Positions 9,845 through 18,712 of a stretch of DNA of 46,646 nt are shown here, in pieces (the stretch's first letter is position 1; each line of letters opens with the position of its first letter). The notes beneath the pieces were generated by a model. It saw only the letters and a list, made by a program, of their open reading frames with translations. It was not told where the DNA came from and did no database searches. Made by a program: the position numbers and the translations under genes. The DNA lies in contig JAUWEG010000006.1 of the NCBI GenBank assembly GCA_030608385.1, positions 1-46,646 of the forward strand, given 5' to 3'. The stretch is from Candidatus Heimdallarchaeota archaeon. Its GTDB lineage: Archaea > Asgardarchaeota > Heimdallarchaeia > Heimdallarchaeales > Heimdallarchaeaceae.

Positions 9845-10792
9845 CTATCTTGACTCCAACAACTCTTCTGGAAGAGCTGGTTCAATATGTATAATCAAAT
9901 CCTTGAAATCATTATCTTGTTCTAATTCGGCTTTAACTTTTTCAGAAATATCGTGAGCTTCAATGATTGATAGCTTTGGATTTACTAAAATATGAAAGTC
10001 TCCTGTATAAGAACCCAAAACGGACCTTAACCTAATGATATGCACTTCCTCTACATGTTCAAAAGAAAGCACTTTTTTCCTTAGTTTATCAATTATTTCC
10101 TGAGGTGGTCCTTTATCTAGTAACTCTGGAAGAGAACTCTTAGTTATTTCATAACCAGTGTATAGAATTAAACATACTATGACCAATGCAAAAGCAGGAT
10201 CTAACCACCAAACATTTAATTTGACACCAAGATAAGCAAACCCTACAAAAACAGAGGAAATTGCATCTGTTCTATAGTTTTTGGCATTTGCTATGTATAC
10301 AGCAGAATTTAGCTTCTTTCCAATTGTCATAACACCAATGTAAAGAAGTATTTTACCTACGAAAGAAATAGCAGCAGCGACAAGAATCCATATTTCTAAA
10401 TCATAAGATATTCCTTCTGCAAGTTTGATTATTGCATTTTCGGCAATAAAATAAGAAGAAAGAAACATAGTAGAAGCAATAACTAAGCTTGATATCATCT
10501 GAAATTTATGATGCCCAAAAGGGTGATCCTGATCTGCAGGCTTTCTGCTTCTTCTTTCTCCAACTCCTGCTATAGATGCACCCGCAAGATCTAGAACTGA
10601 ATCAAAACCATCAGCTATCAAACTAATTGATCCAAAAATAGTTCCAACTACTAATTTCAAAGTCATCAAAATTATATTCCCTCCAATTGAGAGAATATTT
10701 GCAGTAGCTGCTAGTCCTATTCTTGCCATTAGATGATAAACTCCCATGTATTCAATAAATTTTCTGTTTTGAATAAAATTACTTACCTCCAC
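9845..10792 (-). CDS. Cation diffusion facilitator (CDF) metal transporter
   Basis: This is a CDF/ZnT-type transporter that exports divalent metal ions such as zinc, iron or manganese by proton exchange. About six membrane helices fill residues 20-225. The transport-site region has SLIADGFDSVLDLAG with Asp residues in helix 2, followed by the cytosolic loop DQDHPFGHHKFQ. A partner site lies in NAKNYRTDAISSVFVG in helix 5. The last ~90 residues form the usual cytosolic ferredoxin-like domain. The longest frame starts at a GTG (10792) overlapping the PmbA stop by 14 bases; an ATG at 10747 is an alternative that removes this overlap. It follows TldD and PmbA on the same strand, so it is probably the third gene of that operon. 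Confidence 0.88.
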   Translation of the reverse strand: MEVSNFIQNRKFIEYMGVYHLMARIGLAATANILSIGGNIILMTLKLVVGTIFGSISLIADGFDSVLDLAGASIAGVGERRSRKPADQDHPFGHHKFQMISSLVIASTMFLSSYFIAENAIIKLAEGISYDLEIWILVAAAISFVGKILLYIGVMTIGKKLNSAVYIANAKNYRTDAISSVFVGFAYLGVKLNVWWLDPAFALVIVCLILYTGYEITKSSLPELLDKGPPQEIIDKLRKKVLSFEHVEEVHIIRLRSVLGSYTGDFHILVNPKLSIIEAHDISEKVKAELEQDNDFKDLIIHIEPALPEELLESR

Positions 10793-12128
10793 TCACTCGA
10801 AGTGGGGAAAGCAATATCCAGGGAGCTTCATGTCCGCTGCGATTTTCCGTCTCTTTACTCATATTTTCGATTTTCTCAAATATTTCAAAAATTGTACATC
10901 CTATGACTGCATTCTTAACAGGATATTGTATTTCTCCATCCTTTACATAAAATCCTTGATTGATTTGAGCCGAGACTTGTGGATTATCTCCTCGTGAATG
11001 AATAGAAGAAGACATCAGATATATTCCTTCTTTCATATCTGCAAGTAAATCATCCTTTGAAACAGAACCCGCTTTTATTTTCATTGTGTAAGGCGCTGGT
11101 TGTGGTCTTGAAGCAAATGAACTTCTTGATGCGTGACCAGTATTTTCTAATCCAACTAAAGGAGCTGTATAAGAATCTGTGATGTAGGTTCGTAGAATGC
11201 CGTTTTCAACTAGCGTAAGTTTCTTAGGGACAACTCCTTCATCATCGAAACCTGCAGAATCTGTTCCTTCTGGAATAAATGGGTCATCAATCATTGTCAG
11301 CTTAGATGAAGCAATTGCATCACCGATTTTATCTACAAAGAAAGCTGTTCTATTAAAGACACTGAAAGCATTAATTCCACTAGAAAGTATGGGACTTATT
11401 GTTCCATAAGCACTATCTGGATCAAGTAAGATTGGCAGTGATGTAGTTTCGATTTTTTGAGAACCTAACATTTTTTTAGCTCGTAATCCAGCTTCTGTTC
11501 CAATTTTAATGTGATCAAAATTTTTCATTTGGGTTGCAGCATCATAATAATAAGCGTTACCTATGTCTTCACCATCTTGTATCTTGACACCTAGATATCC
11601 ACTTACAGAAGTTTGGGATGCAAATCTGTCTACACCTTCGGAGTTTAGAATATATCTTTCTCCTATTCCCGCATTGAAATTTCCGCTTATAATTGCGTCA
11701 TCTCTAACAGTTGCTTTTTGAATGGAGTCAAGAATTAGATTTGTAAATTCTTCAACAGATATAGCTGCTACAGCTTCATCAAATCGACCAGAAATTGTTG
11801 GGGCTGTTGTAGGATCATAAGGTAAAGATTTGAAATTTGGATCAGGAGGGCTTACTTTTGCGAGAGAGTAGGCATCCTTGATAGTTTTTTCTAGTGATTC
11901 TTCTGTAAAAATGGTTGTAGATGCCATCCCTATTGAATTATCCTTTATAACCCGAATTCCTAAACCAGAATTGCTAGTATCTGTAAAACGTCTAATAGAA
12001 CCAAGTTCAATCTGAATACTTTTTACAGATCCAAATATTGTATAGGCTTCAACTTGATCCGCACCAAGAGAAGTACCAAATTTGATAACATATTCAGCTA
12101 GATCGTGAAGATTTTCTTCAGAAGACAT
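10779..12128 (-). CDS. pmbA: TldE/PmbA-family metalloprotease partner subunit
   Basis: This 449-residue protein is the TldE (PmbA) subunit of the TldD/TldE proteolytic pair. In bacteria the heterodimer degrades unfolded peptides and matures microcin B17. Supporting stretches are ADQVEAYTIFGSVKSIQIE and SNSGLGIRVIKDNSIGMAST at the N-terminus, and SGINAFSVFNRTAFF, GFDDEGVVPKKLTLVENG and IHSRGDNPQVSAQINQGF in the C-terminal half. It lacks the zinc motif seen in its partner, as expected for TldE. Its ATG overlaps the TldD stop by one base (TAATG), so translation is coupled and the two chains are made together. Confidence 0.92.
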   Translation of the reverse strand: MSSEENLHDLAEYVIKFGTSLGADQVEAYTIFGSVKSIQIELGSIRRFTDTSNSGLGIRVIKDNSIGMASTTIFTEESLEKTIKDAYSLAKVSPPDPNFKSLPYDPTTAPTISGRFDEAVAAISVEEFTNLILDSIQKATVRDDAIISGNFNAGIGERYILNSEGVDRFASQTSVSGYLGVKIQDGEDIGNAYYYDAATQMKNFDHIKIGTEAGLRAKKMLGSQKIETTSLPILLDPDSAYGTISPILSSGINAFSVFNRTAFFVDKIGDAIASSKLTMIDDPFIPEGTDSAGFDDEGVVPKKLTLVENGILRTYITDSYTAPLVGLENTGHASRSSFASRPQPAPYTMKIKAGSVSKDDLLADMKEGIYLMSSSIHSRGDNPQVSAQINQGFYVKDGEIQYPVKNAVIGCTIFEIFEKIENMSKETENRSGHEAPWILLSPLRVSGGK

Positions 12129-13546
12129 TATTCAGTACCTCCAACAACAAGATTGGAAACGGCCAGATTCGGACCTCCACCGGTTACCGGGACCCATTGG
12201 CCTCCCTTTCCACAAGTACCCTGAAACGCAGGTTCCCAAGGTTTCCCAATTGCAAAGGTGTTCTGTAGTACTTCTAATGTCATTCCTGACATACCAACAT
12301 TACCCATCATATCTGTTATTTCACCGTTTTCAATGAAATATCCCATTTGGCAAGAAAAGTAGAATTGTCCTTTAGCAGGCATGACGTAACCGCCATAAGA
12401 GTCTTTTAAATAGACTCCATCTTTAGCGATTTCAGCAATTTCATCAATTGTCATCTCTCCTCCTTCAACATATGTGTTACCCATTCTAGCTTGAGGTGTC
12501 ACATTAAAATTCATCGCTCGCCCAGAACCATTAGGCTCCATCCCTAAAGCTGTTGCAGTTTCTAAAGTGTGGAAGTACTCCTTAAGAATACCACCCTCGA
12601 CAAGAACTCGTTTTCGAGCTTTGGTTCCTTCTGAATCATAAGCAAATGACCCCCTTAATCCTTTGACTGTGGGATCATCATAAACATTTATTTCTTCAAT
12701 TCCGACTTTTTCACCAATCTTTCCTTCAAGAACTGATGTTTTAGCTATAATGGCATCAGCTTCACATGCGTGGCCAAAAGCTTCATGAATAAAAACACCA
12801 GTTAACGAAGGGTCCATAACTACATTCATTTTTCCTGATGGAGGTTCCTTAGCTATTAATAGTTTTTCAGCCATAACTGCAGCTTTTAACCCCTCTTCTT
12901 CAGGGTCCCATTTCTCAATCAGCTCCCAACCACCGGCTCCACCAGTAGAATCAAAAACACTTTGCATTTTTGTTCCTTCTCTTCCTATGACGTTTTTCAT
13001 AAGTCGTATAACGTGAGTTTCATTTTCAACTTTGGTCCCTTTACTATTAATAATAATCTCATTTCCATGGGATTCTTGATAAGTTGAGGAAGATTCAGCA
13101 ATTGAATCAGAATACTCTCTAGCTGCTTTTTCTGTTTTAACAACTTTTTCAAACTTGACCTCTTTATCTACCGTTCGAGGATCTATCTCAATAGTTGTTG
13201 CTCCCTTTCCTTCAAATACCCAGCTATCACTAATGCTTCTTTCCTGTTTGGTATATTTTGAACCAGTTCGTGCCATTCTCACAGCCTTTTCAGCAGCCTT
13301 CAAAATTGATTCCTTATCTGTTTTGACAATAGTTGTAAAACCCCAAGCACTGTCAATCAATGCTCTAATTGCAATACCTCCTGTAGTTTGATTACTGACA
13401 CTGTCAAATCTGCCGTTTCTAACTGTGAAAGATTCTCCCATTGCATAAGCATATCTTATGTCTAGAAAATCTTTCGAAGAGAGAGACACTTTGTTGATTG
13501 CGTGTTCTAAAATGTCCAACATACGTTCATTCTGTTCTAATATCAT
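12128..13546 (-). CDS. tldD: TldD metalloprotease, catalytic subunit
   Basis: A 472-residue TldD, the zinc-bearing half of the TldD/TldE protease. The HExxxH motif is intact as HEAFGH at residues 254-259, with the later conserved stretches VYDDPTVKGLRGSFAYDSEG, YFHTLETATALG and FYFSCQMGYFIENGEI around the channel and metal site. The C-terminal GKPWEPAFQGTCGKGGQ is also typical. The start is ATG at 13546. It is the first gene of a three-gene operon with PmbA and a CDF transporter. The natural substrate in archaea is not established, and the transporter next door could hint at a link to metal homeostasis. Confidence 0.94.
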   Translation of the reverse strand: MILEQNERMLDILEHAINKVSLSSKDFLDIRYAYAMGESFTVRNGRFDSVSNQTTGGIAIRALIDSAWGFTTIVKTDKESILKAAEKAVRMARTGSKYTKQERSISDSWVFEGKGATTIEIDPRTVDKEVKFEKVVKTEKAAREYSDSIAESSSTYQESHGNEIIINSKGTKVENETHVIRLMKNVIGREGTKMQSVFDSTGGAGGWELIEKWDPEEEGLKAAVMAEKLLIAKEPPSGKMNVVMDPSLTGVFIHEAFGHACEADAIIAKTSVLEGKIGEKVGIEEINVYDDPTVKGLRGSFAYDSEGTKARKRVLVEGGILKEYFHTLETATALGMEPNGSGRAMNFNVTPQARMGNTYVEGGEMTIDEIAEIAKDGVYLKDSYGGYVMPAKGQFYFSCQMGYFIENGEITDMMGNVGMSGMTLEVLQNTFAIGKPWEPAFQGTCGKGGQWVPVTGGGPNLAVSNLVVGGTE

Positions 13547-13591
13547 AATATAAACTTAATTGTAAAACAACGAGGGAAAAACTAGCTAATA

Positions 13592-14617
13592 CTATACTCT
13601 TATCGATGTTTGTTTTCCGCAACTTTTACAAGTTCCACCATTTGAGAGTTGTTTGATTTTGACATTATATGATAACCTTTCAACCAAGGTTTTACCGCAA
13701 TTTAAGCAAAAAGTTGTATTTATTTCAGAGTAAGGAAGGTTTCCAGTATAAACGAAGTTAAGGCCTTCTTCTTCAGCGATTCTTTTGGCCTCAATCACCG
13801 TATCAACTGGAGTTGGAGGTACATGTTGCATTTTGTAATGAGGATAAAATCGACTAAAATGAACAGGCACATTTTCATCCAGTTCATTAATTACCCACTG
13901 TGAAAATTGTTGTATTTCGTCAGAAGAATCATTGTAATCGGGTATAAGTAACATGGTTAATTCAGTATGAATACCTTCTTTCCACATTCTGATAGCATTT
14001 TGTTTGACATATTTCAGAGCAGGAAAAGTTGTTAATTCTTTATAAAAATCTTCAGTAAAGGCTTTGATATCAAAATTAACCGCATCAATAATTGGTAACA
14101 ATTCTTCAAGTGGTTTTTCATTAATCATTCCATTAGAAACAAGAACATTTCCTATATTATTTTCATGAGCTAGCTTGCCTGTGTCTCGTATCCATTCAAA
14201 GTTAATCAAAGGTTCATTGTAAGTATAAGCAATTGTTCCACATTTGTTTTTTCGAGTCATATCGATAGCATTCTGAGGTGTAATTTGAATCAAATTATTG
14301 CTCTCAGCTGAAATTTGGCTGATACTCCAATTCTGACAATAGGCACAATGAAGGTTGCATCCTGCTGTTCCAAAACTCATTGTTGAAGAACCTGGTTTGT
14401 AATGATAGATTGGTTTCTTCTCTATAGGATCAGCATGAACTGAAGTAAATCTATTGTATCCAAGTGCATATAAATTTCCTTCAATATTTTTTCTCGCCTG
14501 ACAGTCACCTAATTCTCCAGACTGAATTATACAGTTTCTTGGACATAACAAACACTGAACTTTCTTACCATCTCTTTTCTCATAAAATTCTGCTTCAAAC
14601 AATGCCAATTGAACCAC
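13592..14617 (-). CDS. AmrS-like radical SAM protein (AmmeMemoRadiSam type)
   Basis: A 341-residue radical SAM enzyme close to the AmrS/PflA-like group. The cluster motif CNLHCAYC (C87, C91, C94) binds the 4Fe-4S cluster that cleaves SAM, and the following QNWSIS is typical of the group. An N-terminal Cys set (C22, C25, C29, C39, as CLLCPRNC...GDC) and a C-terminal CxxC...CxxC zinc ribbon flank the barrel. Other members pair with Memo and AMMECR1 proteins, neither of which is in this window. Substrate unknown. The longest frame uses GTG at 14617; a TTG a few codons in is possible. It is divergent from the ArsR-type regulator, with an inverted repeat between them. Confidence 0.85.
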   Translation of the reverse strand: MVQLALFEAEFYEKRDGKKVQCLLCPRNCIIQSGELGDCQARKNIEGNLYALGYNRFTSVHADPIEKKPIYHYKPGSSTMSFGTAGCNLHCAYCQNWSISQISAESNNLIQITPQNAIDMTRKNKCGTIAYTYNEPLINFEWIRDTGKLAHENNIGNVLVSNGMINEKPLEELLPIIDAVNFDIKAFTEDFYKELTTFPALKYVKQNAIRMWKEGIHTELTMLLIPDYNDSSDEIQQFSQWVINELDENVPVHFSRFYPHYKMQHVPPTPVDTVIEAKRIAEEEGLNFVYTGNLPYSEINTTFCLNCGKTLVERLSYNVKIKQLSNGGTCKSCGKQTSIRV

Positions 14618-14663
14618 TTAAACATTATTCGCCGATAAGCGAGTTAATTGAAGTAAGTTTAAC

Positions 14664-14690
14664 TATAAATCTGTCGATTATTGATTTATA
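14664..14690. repeat. Perfect inverted repeat in a divergent promoter region
   Basis: The arms TATAAATC (14664-14671) and GATTTATA (14683-14690) are perfect inverted copies around an 11-base AT-rich centre, in the 200-base gap between the radical SAM gene and the ArsR-type regulator. Each arm reads as a TATA-like box on its own strand. It is a candidate operator or bidirectional promoter, possibly bound by the winged-helix regulator encoded beside it. It is about 47 bases from the radical SAM start and 128 from the regulator start. Confidence 0.4.
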
Positions 14691-14817
14691 GATTTGACAT
14701 CTCCAAATTTTATTGATGATTATTCTTAAAAAATAGAATTTCACTCTTTTTACCGCTTGTTATTCATTTCTGTATGACTTATACCAAAAACTAAAAAAAG
14801 ATGAGAATGAATTACTC

Positions 14818-15507
14818 ATGGTTACGTTTAATATGTCAAAGGATGAATCCGAGAGTAAAGGTCTGAATATCATAAAATTGAGAAAGGGAGAAACTGTTGA
14901 TATTAGTAAAGCTTTAGGGTCAAATAAACGTATAACAATTCTGAAACACTTATCTAAGGAAGAGCTCAACTTATCTGAAATAGCTAACAAAATTAACAGT
15001 ACTCCTCAAGCTGTTTATCATCATTTACAGATTCTTGAGAAATCAAAATTAATCTATGTAGTCAGGGAAGAAAAAATCAAGAATATGGCTAAAACTATAA
15101 AGTATTATCGTGCAAGTTATCAACCCGATGCGATAAATCTTCTTCTTTGGGCTCCTCTTGAAGAATTGGAACTCACAGAATTGGAATCAAGGGTTCCTTT
15201 ACCTGAAAGACCTGTGCAGAGAATTGTTCGAAAAATGGCAGATAAGGTTTTTACAGATTTGAATGAGTTTAAAATTGAAAGTCTAACATCAGTAATAAAG
15301 AATATGATTGATTTAACCCATGAATCTATGAACTCCCTCAAGACTGACTATGGATTAGACATGGATGATAAACTCTGGAACTTAATTTTACTTTTTTCTA
15401 ATCTTTCAGTTCTAAATGCAGTAAAAAAAATGACTGAAGATAAGCAACAGAGGAATAAAGTCAATACCTTATTATCCCTGCTATATGAGGAATTAGAAGA
15501 ACTATGA
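14818..15507 (+). CDS. ArsR-type winged-helix transcriptional regulator
   Basis: A 229-residue protein with an N-terminal winged helix-turn-helix of the ArsR/helix_turn_helix_5 type. SNKRITILKHLSKEELNLSEIA leads into INSTPQAVYHHLQILEKSKLI, with the recognition helix at about residues 60-78, followed by the wing (VVREEKIKNMAKTIKYYRAS). The remaining ~130 residues are helical, have no Cys metal site, and probably carry dimerisation or effector binding. In archaea such proteins are usually local repressors. The ATG at 14818 was chosen; another in-frame ATG follows five codons later. It is divergent from the radical SAM gene, and the inverted repeat at 14664-14690 is a possible binding site. Confidence 0.85.
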   Translation: MVTFNMSKDESESKGLNIIKLRKGETVDISKALGSNKRITILKHLSKEELNLSEIANKINSTPQAVYHHLQILEKSKLIYVVREEKIKNMAKTIKYYRASYQPDAINLLLWAPLEELELTELESRVPLPERPVQRIVRKMADKVFTDLNEFKIESLTSVIKNMIDLTHESMNSLKTDYGLDMDDKLWNLILLFSNLSVLNAVKKMTEDKQQRNKVNTLLSLLYEELEEL

Positions 15508-15525
15508 GCTAAACAATAAGAAAAC

Positions 15526-18165
15526 TTACCTCTTACTTACCTTGTTGTTAGATGTTGATGAAGAGAAATCAAGAGTTTTCTGACTTGATGTTTGAATATC
15601 TTTAAGTTCCACTTTTACACCAATCCGCTTTACATCCCTTAAAGCTTCTTCTAGATAATGCTCTTTGTCGATTTTTTGAACGTCAACGAGAGTTGGATGT
15701 TGAGCTCGTTTGTATAGGGAAGAGCTTCCTTCAAGAATTATGAAGGGAAATCTTTCAAAATCCTTCCATATTTCATCTAAATTTAGATCCATTCTAATAG
15801 AATAATCTTCGAGAGCACCAATTGCAGTGGTTTTTGATTTGTAATCTTTCGGATTCCTTCTGATGGGACCAAAAACGGTTGTTTTTTGTATAAGTTCTTC
15901 TCCAGAAATTTTCTTGAATTCAAGACATAACTCAATCACTTTTTTTCTAGCTTTTTCAAGATCTCCATCTTCCAGAACACATTGTAATGCAGCTTTTTGA
16001 ACTTCTTTTGCGAATGGCGAAGTATCACTGCGGATTGCTTCAAAACCAATAATTGTAAGGTCACCAGTTACAACACTGATATAGCTGTATCTCTTCTTCG
16101 TTTCAGGGGCAAAAACAATTCTTAAGGCTAGATCAACAAATTCTAATTCCATCTCTTTTGGAAGTTTGGACTCATAAAATTCCAATAATTCTTGAACTTC
16201 AGGAACATCTGATAACTTAAAAGAATGCCCTTCCTTAATTTTTTCTGCTAGGTTAAATATTGTATCTGTGTCAGCAAGTTTCACAAAAATACTATCTGTA
16301 TCTCCATAAATCACCTGACATTTATTATTAGATATTTCCTGCGTCCATTTATCCACTTTCTTAATATATTCCTTTGCAATACTTGTGATTGCATTAGAGA
16401 TTTCAGTATCATAGAAGCGACTTCCTACGTAATTATGACTACCATAAAGTGAGTTAGCTGTGACTTTCAAAGCACTTGATTTAGTCTTTAATTTGCGGAG
16501 CTCTTTTTCCAAACCTCTTTTTTTATCAGAATCCGAATAGGTTCGAAGATATGTTTCAAGATCAGAGATTTCTTTCTTAATTTCCTTTCTCTCCTCTAGA
16601 AGTCCCCTCATCATCACTCTTATCCCTGTATCGGGTTCGTTACGAAACTTTTTCTCAGGTAATGCCATGGACCCTTCATAGCTTTCACCTCCAATATTAA
16701 ATGCAACCATGATTGATGGAAACATTGATCTAAAATCAGCTATTAATACAGCGGAATGCAAAGTACCTTTCGGAACTAAAACAAACCCTCCAATTGCCAT
16801 TGATCGTGTGCTCTTTCTGTAAGCTAATTCTTTTCTCGTTGGTTCATGCGGTATTAATGTATCTTTATGTTTCAAAACTCTAAAAAGTTGAAATTCTCCT
16901 ATGTGTCTTGGAGTTGAGTAAATCCCCTCAGAAGGGCGAAGACCCACATATTTTATAACTTCAACCCATTCTAGCATCCCCATTTCAAAAAACAGATGAT
17001 AGATTATTTTTGAGTCTAAAGTGCATGAATCAGTAAGCTTTTTCTTATATTTCTTCTGATTCTTTAAGTAGATATTAAACCAATATTGATTAATTGTATC
17101 ATAGTCAGCTTCTCTTTCAATATTCAGGAGTTCTCTGGAGAATTCAGTTAAATTTTTCTTGCCAGATTTTGTTCTCAACCATCGAGTACTTTTAACAAGA
17201 TCGTAGGAAATGTATCCTGGAATTCTATAGCCTAAATATCCTACAGGTGGTTTGATTTTAGCATCTTGAAATGGTCCAAGTCTCTCTGAATCTAACCCAA
17301 GAATTTCCATGCGAGCAATAAGATAAGGTAAGGTTACTTTATTTCCATTAAAAGTAACAATTATTTCTGGCGAAATAGAGTGTATCTCATTGATTAGATT
17401 ATTAATAAGTTCTCTTTCACAATCATTGTCTTCTTTTTCAAGAAAGAAGTTTTTAGACTCTATATTTACACCATCTTGACTCCAACTTAGAGACGCTGTA
17501 ATAATTCTTTGTTTGCTTTCTTCTAGAATACTGGAAAAATTCTGGATTTTCTTACCTTCCTTTGTCAATGAGTTAATAACAATATTCAGACTAAGAATCG
17601 TAAATTGAAAAGGTTCTCTTTTTTCCGTATTTTTAATATTATGAAAATCAGTTTCTATAACTCTTCCAAATTCATGAGATTCTTTCTCTTCATAATTTGA
17701 TATTTCAATCCAATTAAGGCATCTGATATTTGTGTCTATAAGAAATCTTGAAACATAAGAAATATCCTTTTCGTAGCTTTTAACCCCTTTTTCTTTTAGT
17801 TTATTACTATATTTATGAATACGCCAAGGATTTCTACCAAGTATTTTGTAAAGAAAGGTTGGTTTATTCTGATAATATTTGTATTTAGTAATCTGGTAAT
17901 GGTCCTGTATCCAATCACCAAATTCCTTTTCAGTATAAAGAAGACTTTGAATCGCATTTGTAGTCTCTGCAAGGTCATCGATATAGAAATATGGATAAAA
18001 ACCAGTCACATGGATGATTAGAGTTTTATTATCTTTTGTCTTCCCTCTTATTCTGACAATAGGCTCTTCAGTTTCATTCTCCTTTTCACAAATAAAAAAG
18101 TCTAAATCTACCAATAGAAATTCCAAAGGAGAGGGAGTGTCATTCATCTCTCTAACACTTTTCAT
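15526..18165 (-). CDS. Family B DNA polymerase with eroded 3'-5' exonuclease motifs
   Basis: An 879-residue family B polymerase. Polymerase motifs are intact: motif A DFRSMFPSI with D477, motif B KVTANSLYG (567-575), motif C YGDTDS with D622 and D624, and the KKRY region of the thumb. The exonuclease fold is still visible but its catalytic residues are mostly gone. Exo I (normally DxE) reads LSLNIVIN with N194 and V196; Exo II keeps N273 but has V277-T278 instead of Phe/Tyr-Asp; Exo III keeps D384 but its Tyr is S380. It should polymerise DNA without proofreading, like eukaryotic Pol alpha or zeta. The C-terminus has QKTLDF, a degenerate PCNA-binding-like motif, and no zinc-finger domain. ATG at 18165 is used; M7 is an alternative. 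A translesion or special replication role is inference. Confidence 0.92.
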   Translation of the reverse strand: MKSVREMNDTPSPLEFLLVDLDFFICEKENETEEPIVRIRGKTKDNKTLIIHVTGFYPYFYIDDLAETTNAIQSLLYTEKEFGDWIQDHYQITKYKYYQNKPTFLYKILGRNPWRIHKYSNKLKEKGVKSYEKDISYVSRFLIDTNIRCLNWIEISNYEEKESHEFGRVIETDFHNIKNTEKREPFQFTILSLNIVINSLTKEGKKIQNFSSILEESKQRIITASLSWSQDGVNIESKNFFLEKEDNDCERELINNLINEIHSISPEIIVTFNGNKVTLPYLIARMEILGLDSERLGPFQDAKIKPPVGYLGYRIPGYISYDLVKSTRWLRTKSGKKNLTEFSRELLNIEREADYDTINQYWFNIYLKNQKKYKKKLTDSCTLDSKIIYHLFFEMGMLEWVEVIKYVGLRPSEGIYSTPRHIGEFQLFRVLKHKDTLIPHEPTRKELAYRKSTRSMAIGGFVLVPKGTLHSAVLIADFRSMFPSIMVAFNIGGESYEGSMALPEKKFRNEPDTGIRVMMRGLLEERKEIKKEISDLETYLRTYSDSDKKRGLEKELRKLKTKSSALKVTANSLYGSHNYVGSRFYDTEISNAITSIAKEYIKKVDKWTQEISNNKCQVIYGDTDSIFVKLADTDTIFNLAEKIKEGHSFKLSDVPEVQELLEFYESKLPKEMELEFVDLALRIVFAPETKKRYSYISVVTGDLTIIGFEAIRSDTSPFAKEVQKAALQCVLEDGDLEKARKKVIELCLEFKKISGEELIQKTTVFGPIRRNPKDYKSKTTAIGALEDYSIRMDLNLDEIWKDFERFPFIILEGSSSLYKRAQHPTLVDVQKIDKEHYLEEALRDVKRIGVKVELKDIQTSSQKTLDFSSSTSNNKVSKR

Positions 18166-18182
18166 GAACTGATGATATACAT
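18162..18182 (-). CDS. Possible 6-codon leader ORF overlapping the polymerase start
   Basis: On the minus strand a strong Shine-Dalgarno-like GGAGGG (18187-18192) sits 4 bases before an ATG at 18182. The ORF encodes MYIISS and stops at TGA, which overlaps the polymerase ATG as ATGA. The GGAGGG is 21 bases from the polymerase start, too far to serve it directly, but well placed for this mini-ORF. It could therefore couple or limit polymerase translation. If the real polymerase start is M7 (18147), the arrangement is coincidental. Confidence 0.35.
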   Translation of the reverse strand: MYIISS

Positions 18183-18207
18183 TAATCCCTCCGTATTATT
18201 TAAACTC

Positions 18208-18283
18208 TTTTTAAATACTAGGGGGATTTACTAACAATCAGAAAAAAATCAAGTTTTCAGTATTTAAACCACATTTTTATACG
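18208..18283. promoter_or_regulatory. Divergent promoter region of polymerase and small ORF
   Basis: The 161-base gap holds TATA-like boxes for both directions. On the plus strand TTTTTATACG (18274-18283) lies about 45-50 bases before the ATG at 18327. On the minus strand TATTTAAA (18210-18217) and a second TTTAAATAC (18258-18268) lie ahead of the polymerase and its leader ORF. The GTATTTAAAC element is itself palindromic. Positions are read by eye and the actual transcription starts are unknown. Confidence 0.35.
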
Positions 18284-18326
18284 TTAGATTTTTAATCTAT
18301 TAAGTCACATTTTATTATGTTGTTAT

Positions 18327-18707
18327 ATGTCTTCTAGAAGAACACCACCAGATGTGTATAAAAATAGAAAGAAGTTGGAACTATCAGCTCAGACTAAAAG
18401 TGGAACAATTGAAGAAACAATTACCCTAACTAAACCATCTGAAGATGATGATGATCCTAGGCCCTATTATTGGTTTATACTAATGTTATCTTTTGGTCAA
18501 AGATCAGGATATGTGTATGATCGATCAGGACTACATATACCAGAACCAGATGCCTATGTCTATAGTGTTGAACTATGGAAATTCATTGGAGCAACCATTA
18601 AAACTGTAGAAACAGTGTCAAGTAGAGTAGACTTTGATACAGCAGTTAAAACATTTCAGAGTTTACAAGAGAATTTAGCTAAACAAGGTTTCAAAACAAT
18701 TAATTGA
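18327..18707 (+). CDS. Conserved-looking small protein of unknown function
   Basis: A 126-residue protein I do not recognise. The first ~30 residues are basic and polar (SSRRTPPDVYKNRKKLEL). An acidic linker with four Asp in a row follows, and then a more hydrophobic aromatic segment (DPRPYYWFILMLSFGQ) that leads into an alternating helix-strand C-terminus. There is no membrane helix, signal peptide or Cys metal site. Base composition matches the neighbours and a TATA-like box precedes it at a normal distance, so it is probably a real gene. It is convergent with the membrane protein downstream (5-base gap). Confidence 0.6.
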   Translation: MSSRRTPPDVYKNRKKLELSAQTKSGTIEETITLTKPSEDDDDPRPYYWFILMLSFGQRSGYVYDRSGLHIPEPDAYVYSVELWKFIGATIKTVETVSSRVDFDTAVKTFQSLQENLAKQGFKTIN

Positions 18708-18712
18708 ATTAG

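Noticed and set aside
15587-15605. PCNA-binding PIP box at the polymerase C-terminus
   Set aside because: QKTLDFSS has the Gln and Leu but lacks the two aromatic residues at the right spacing, so it is at best degenerate and is only mentioned in the polymerase entry.
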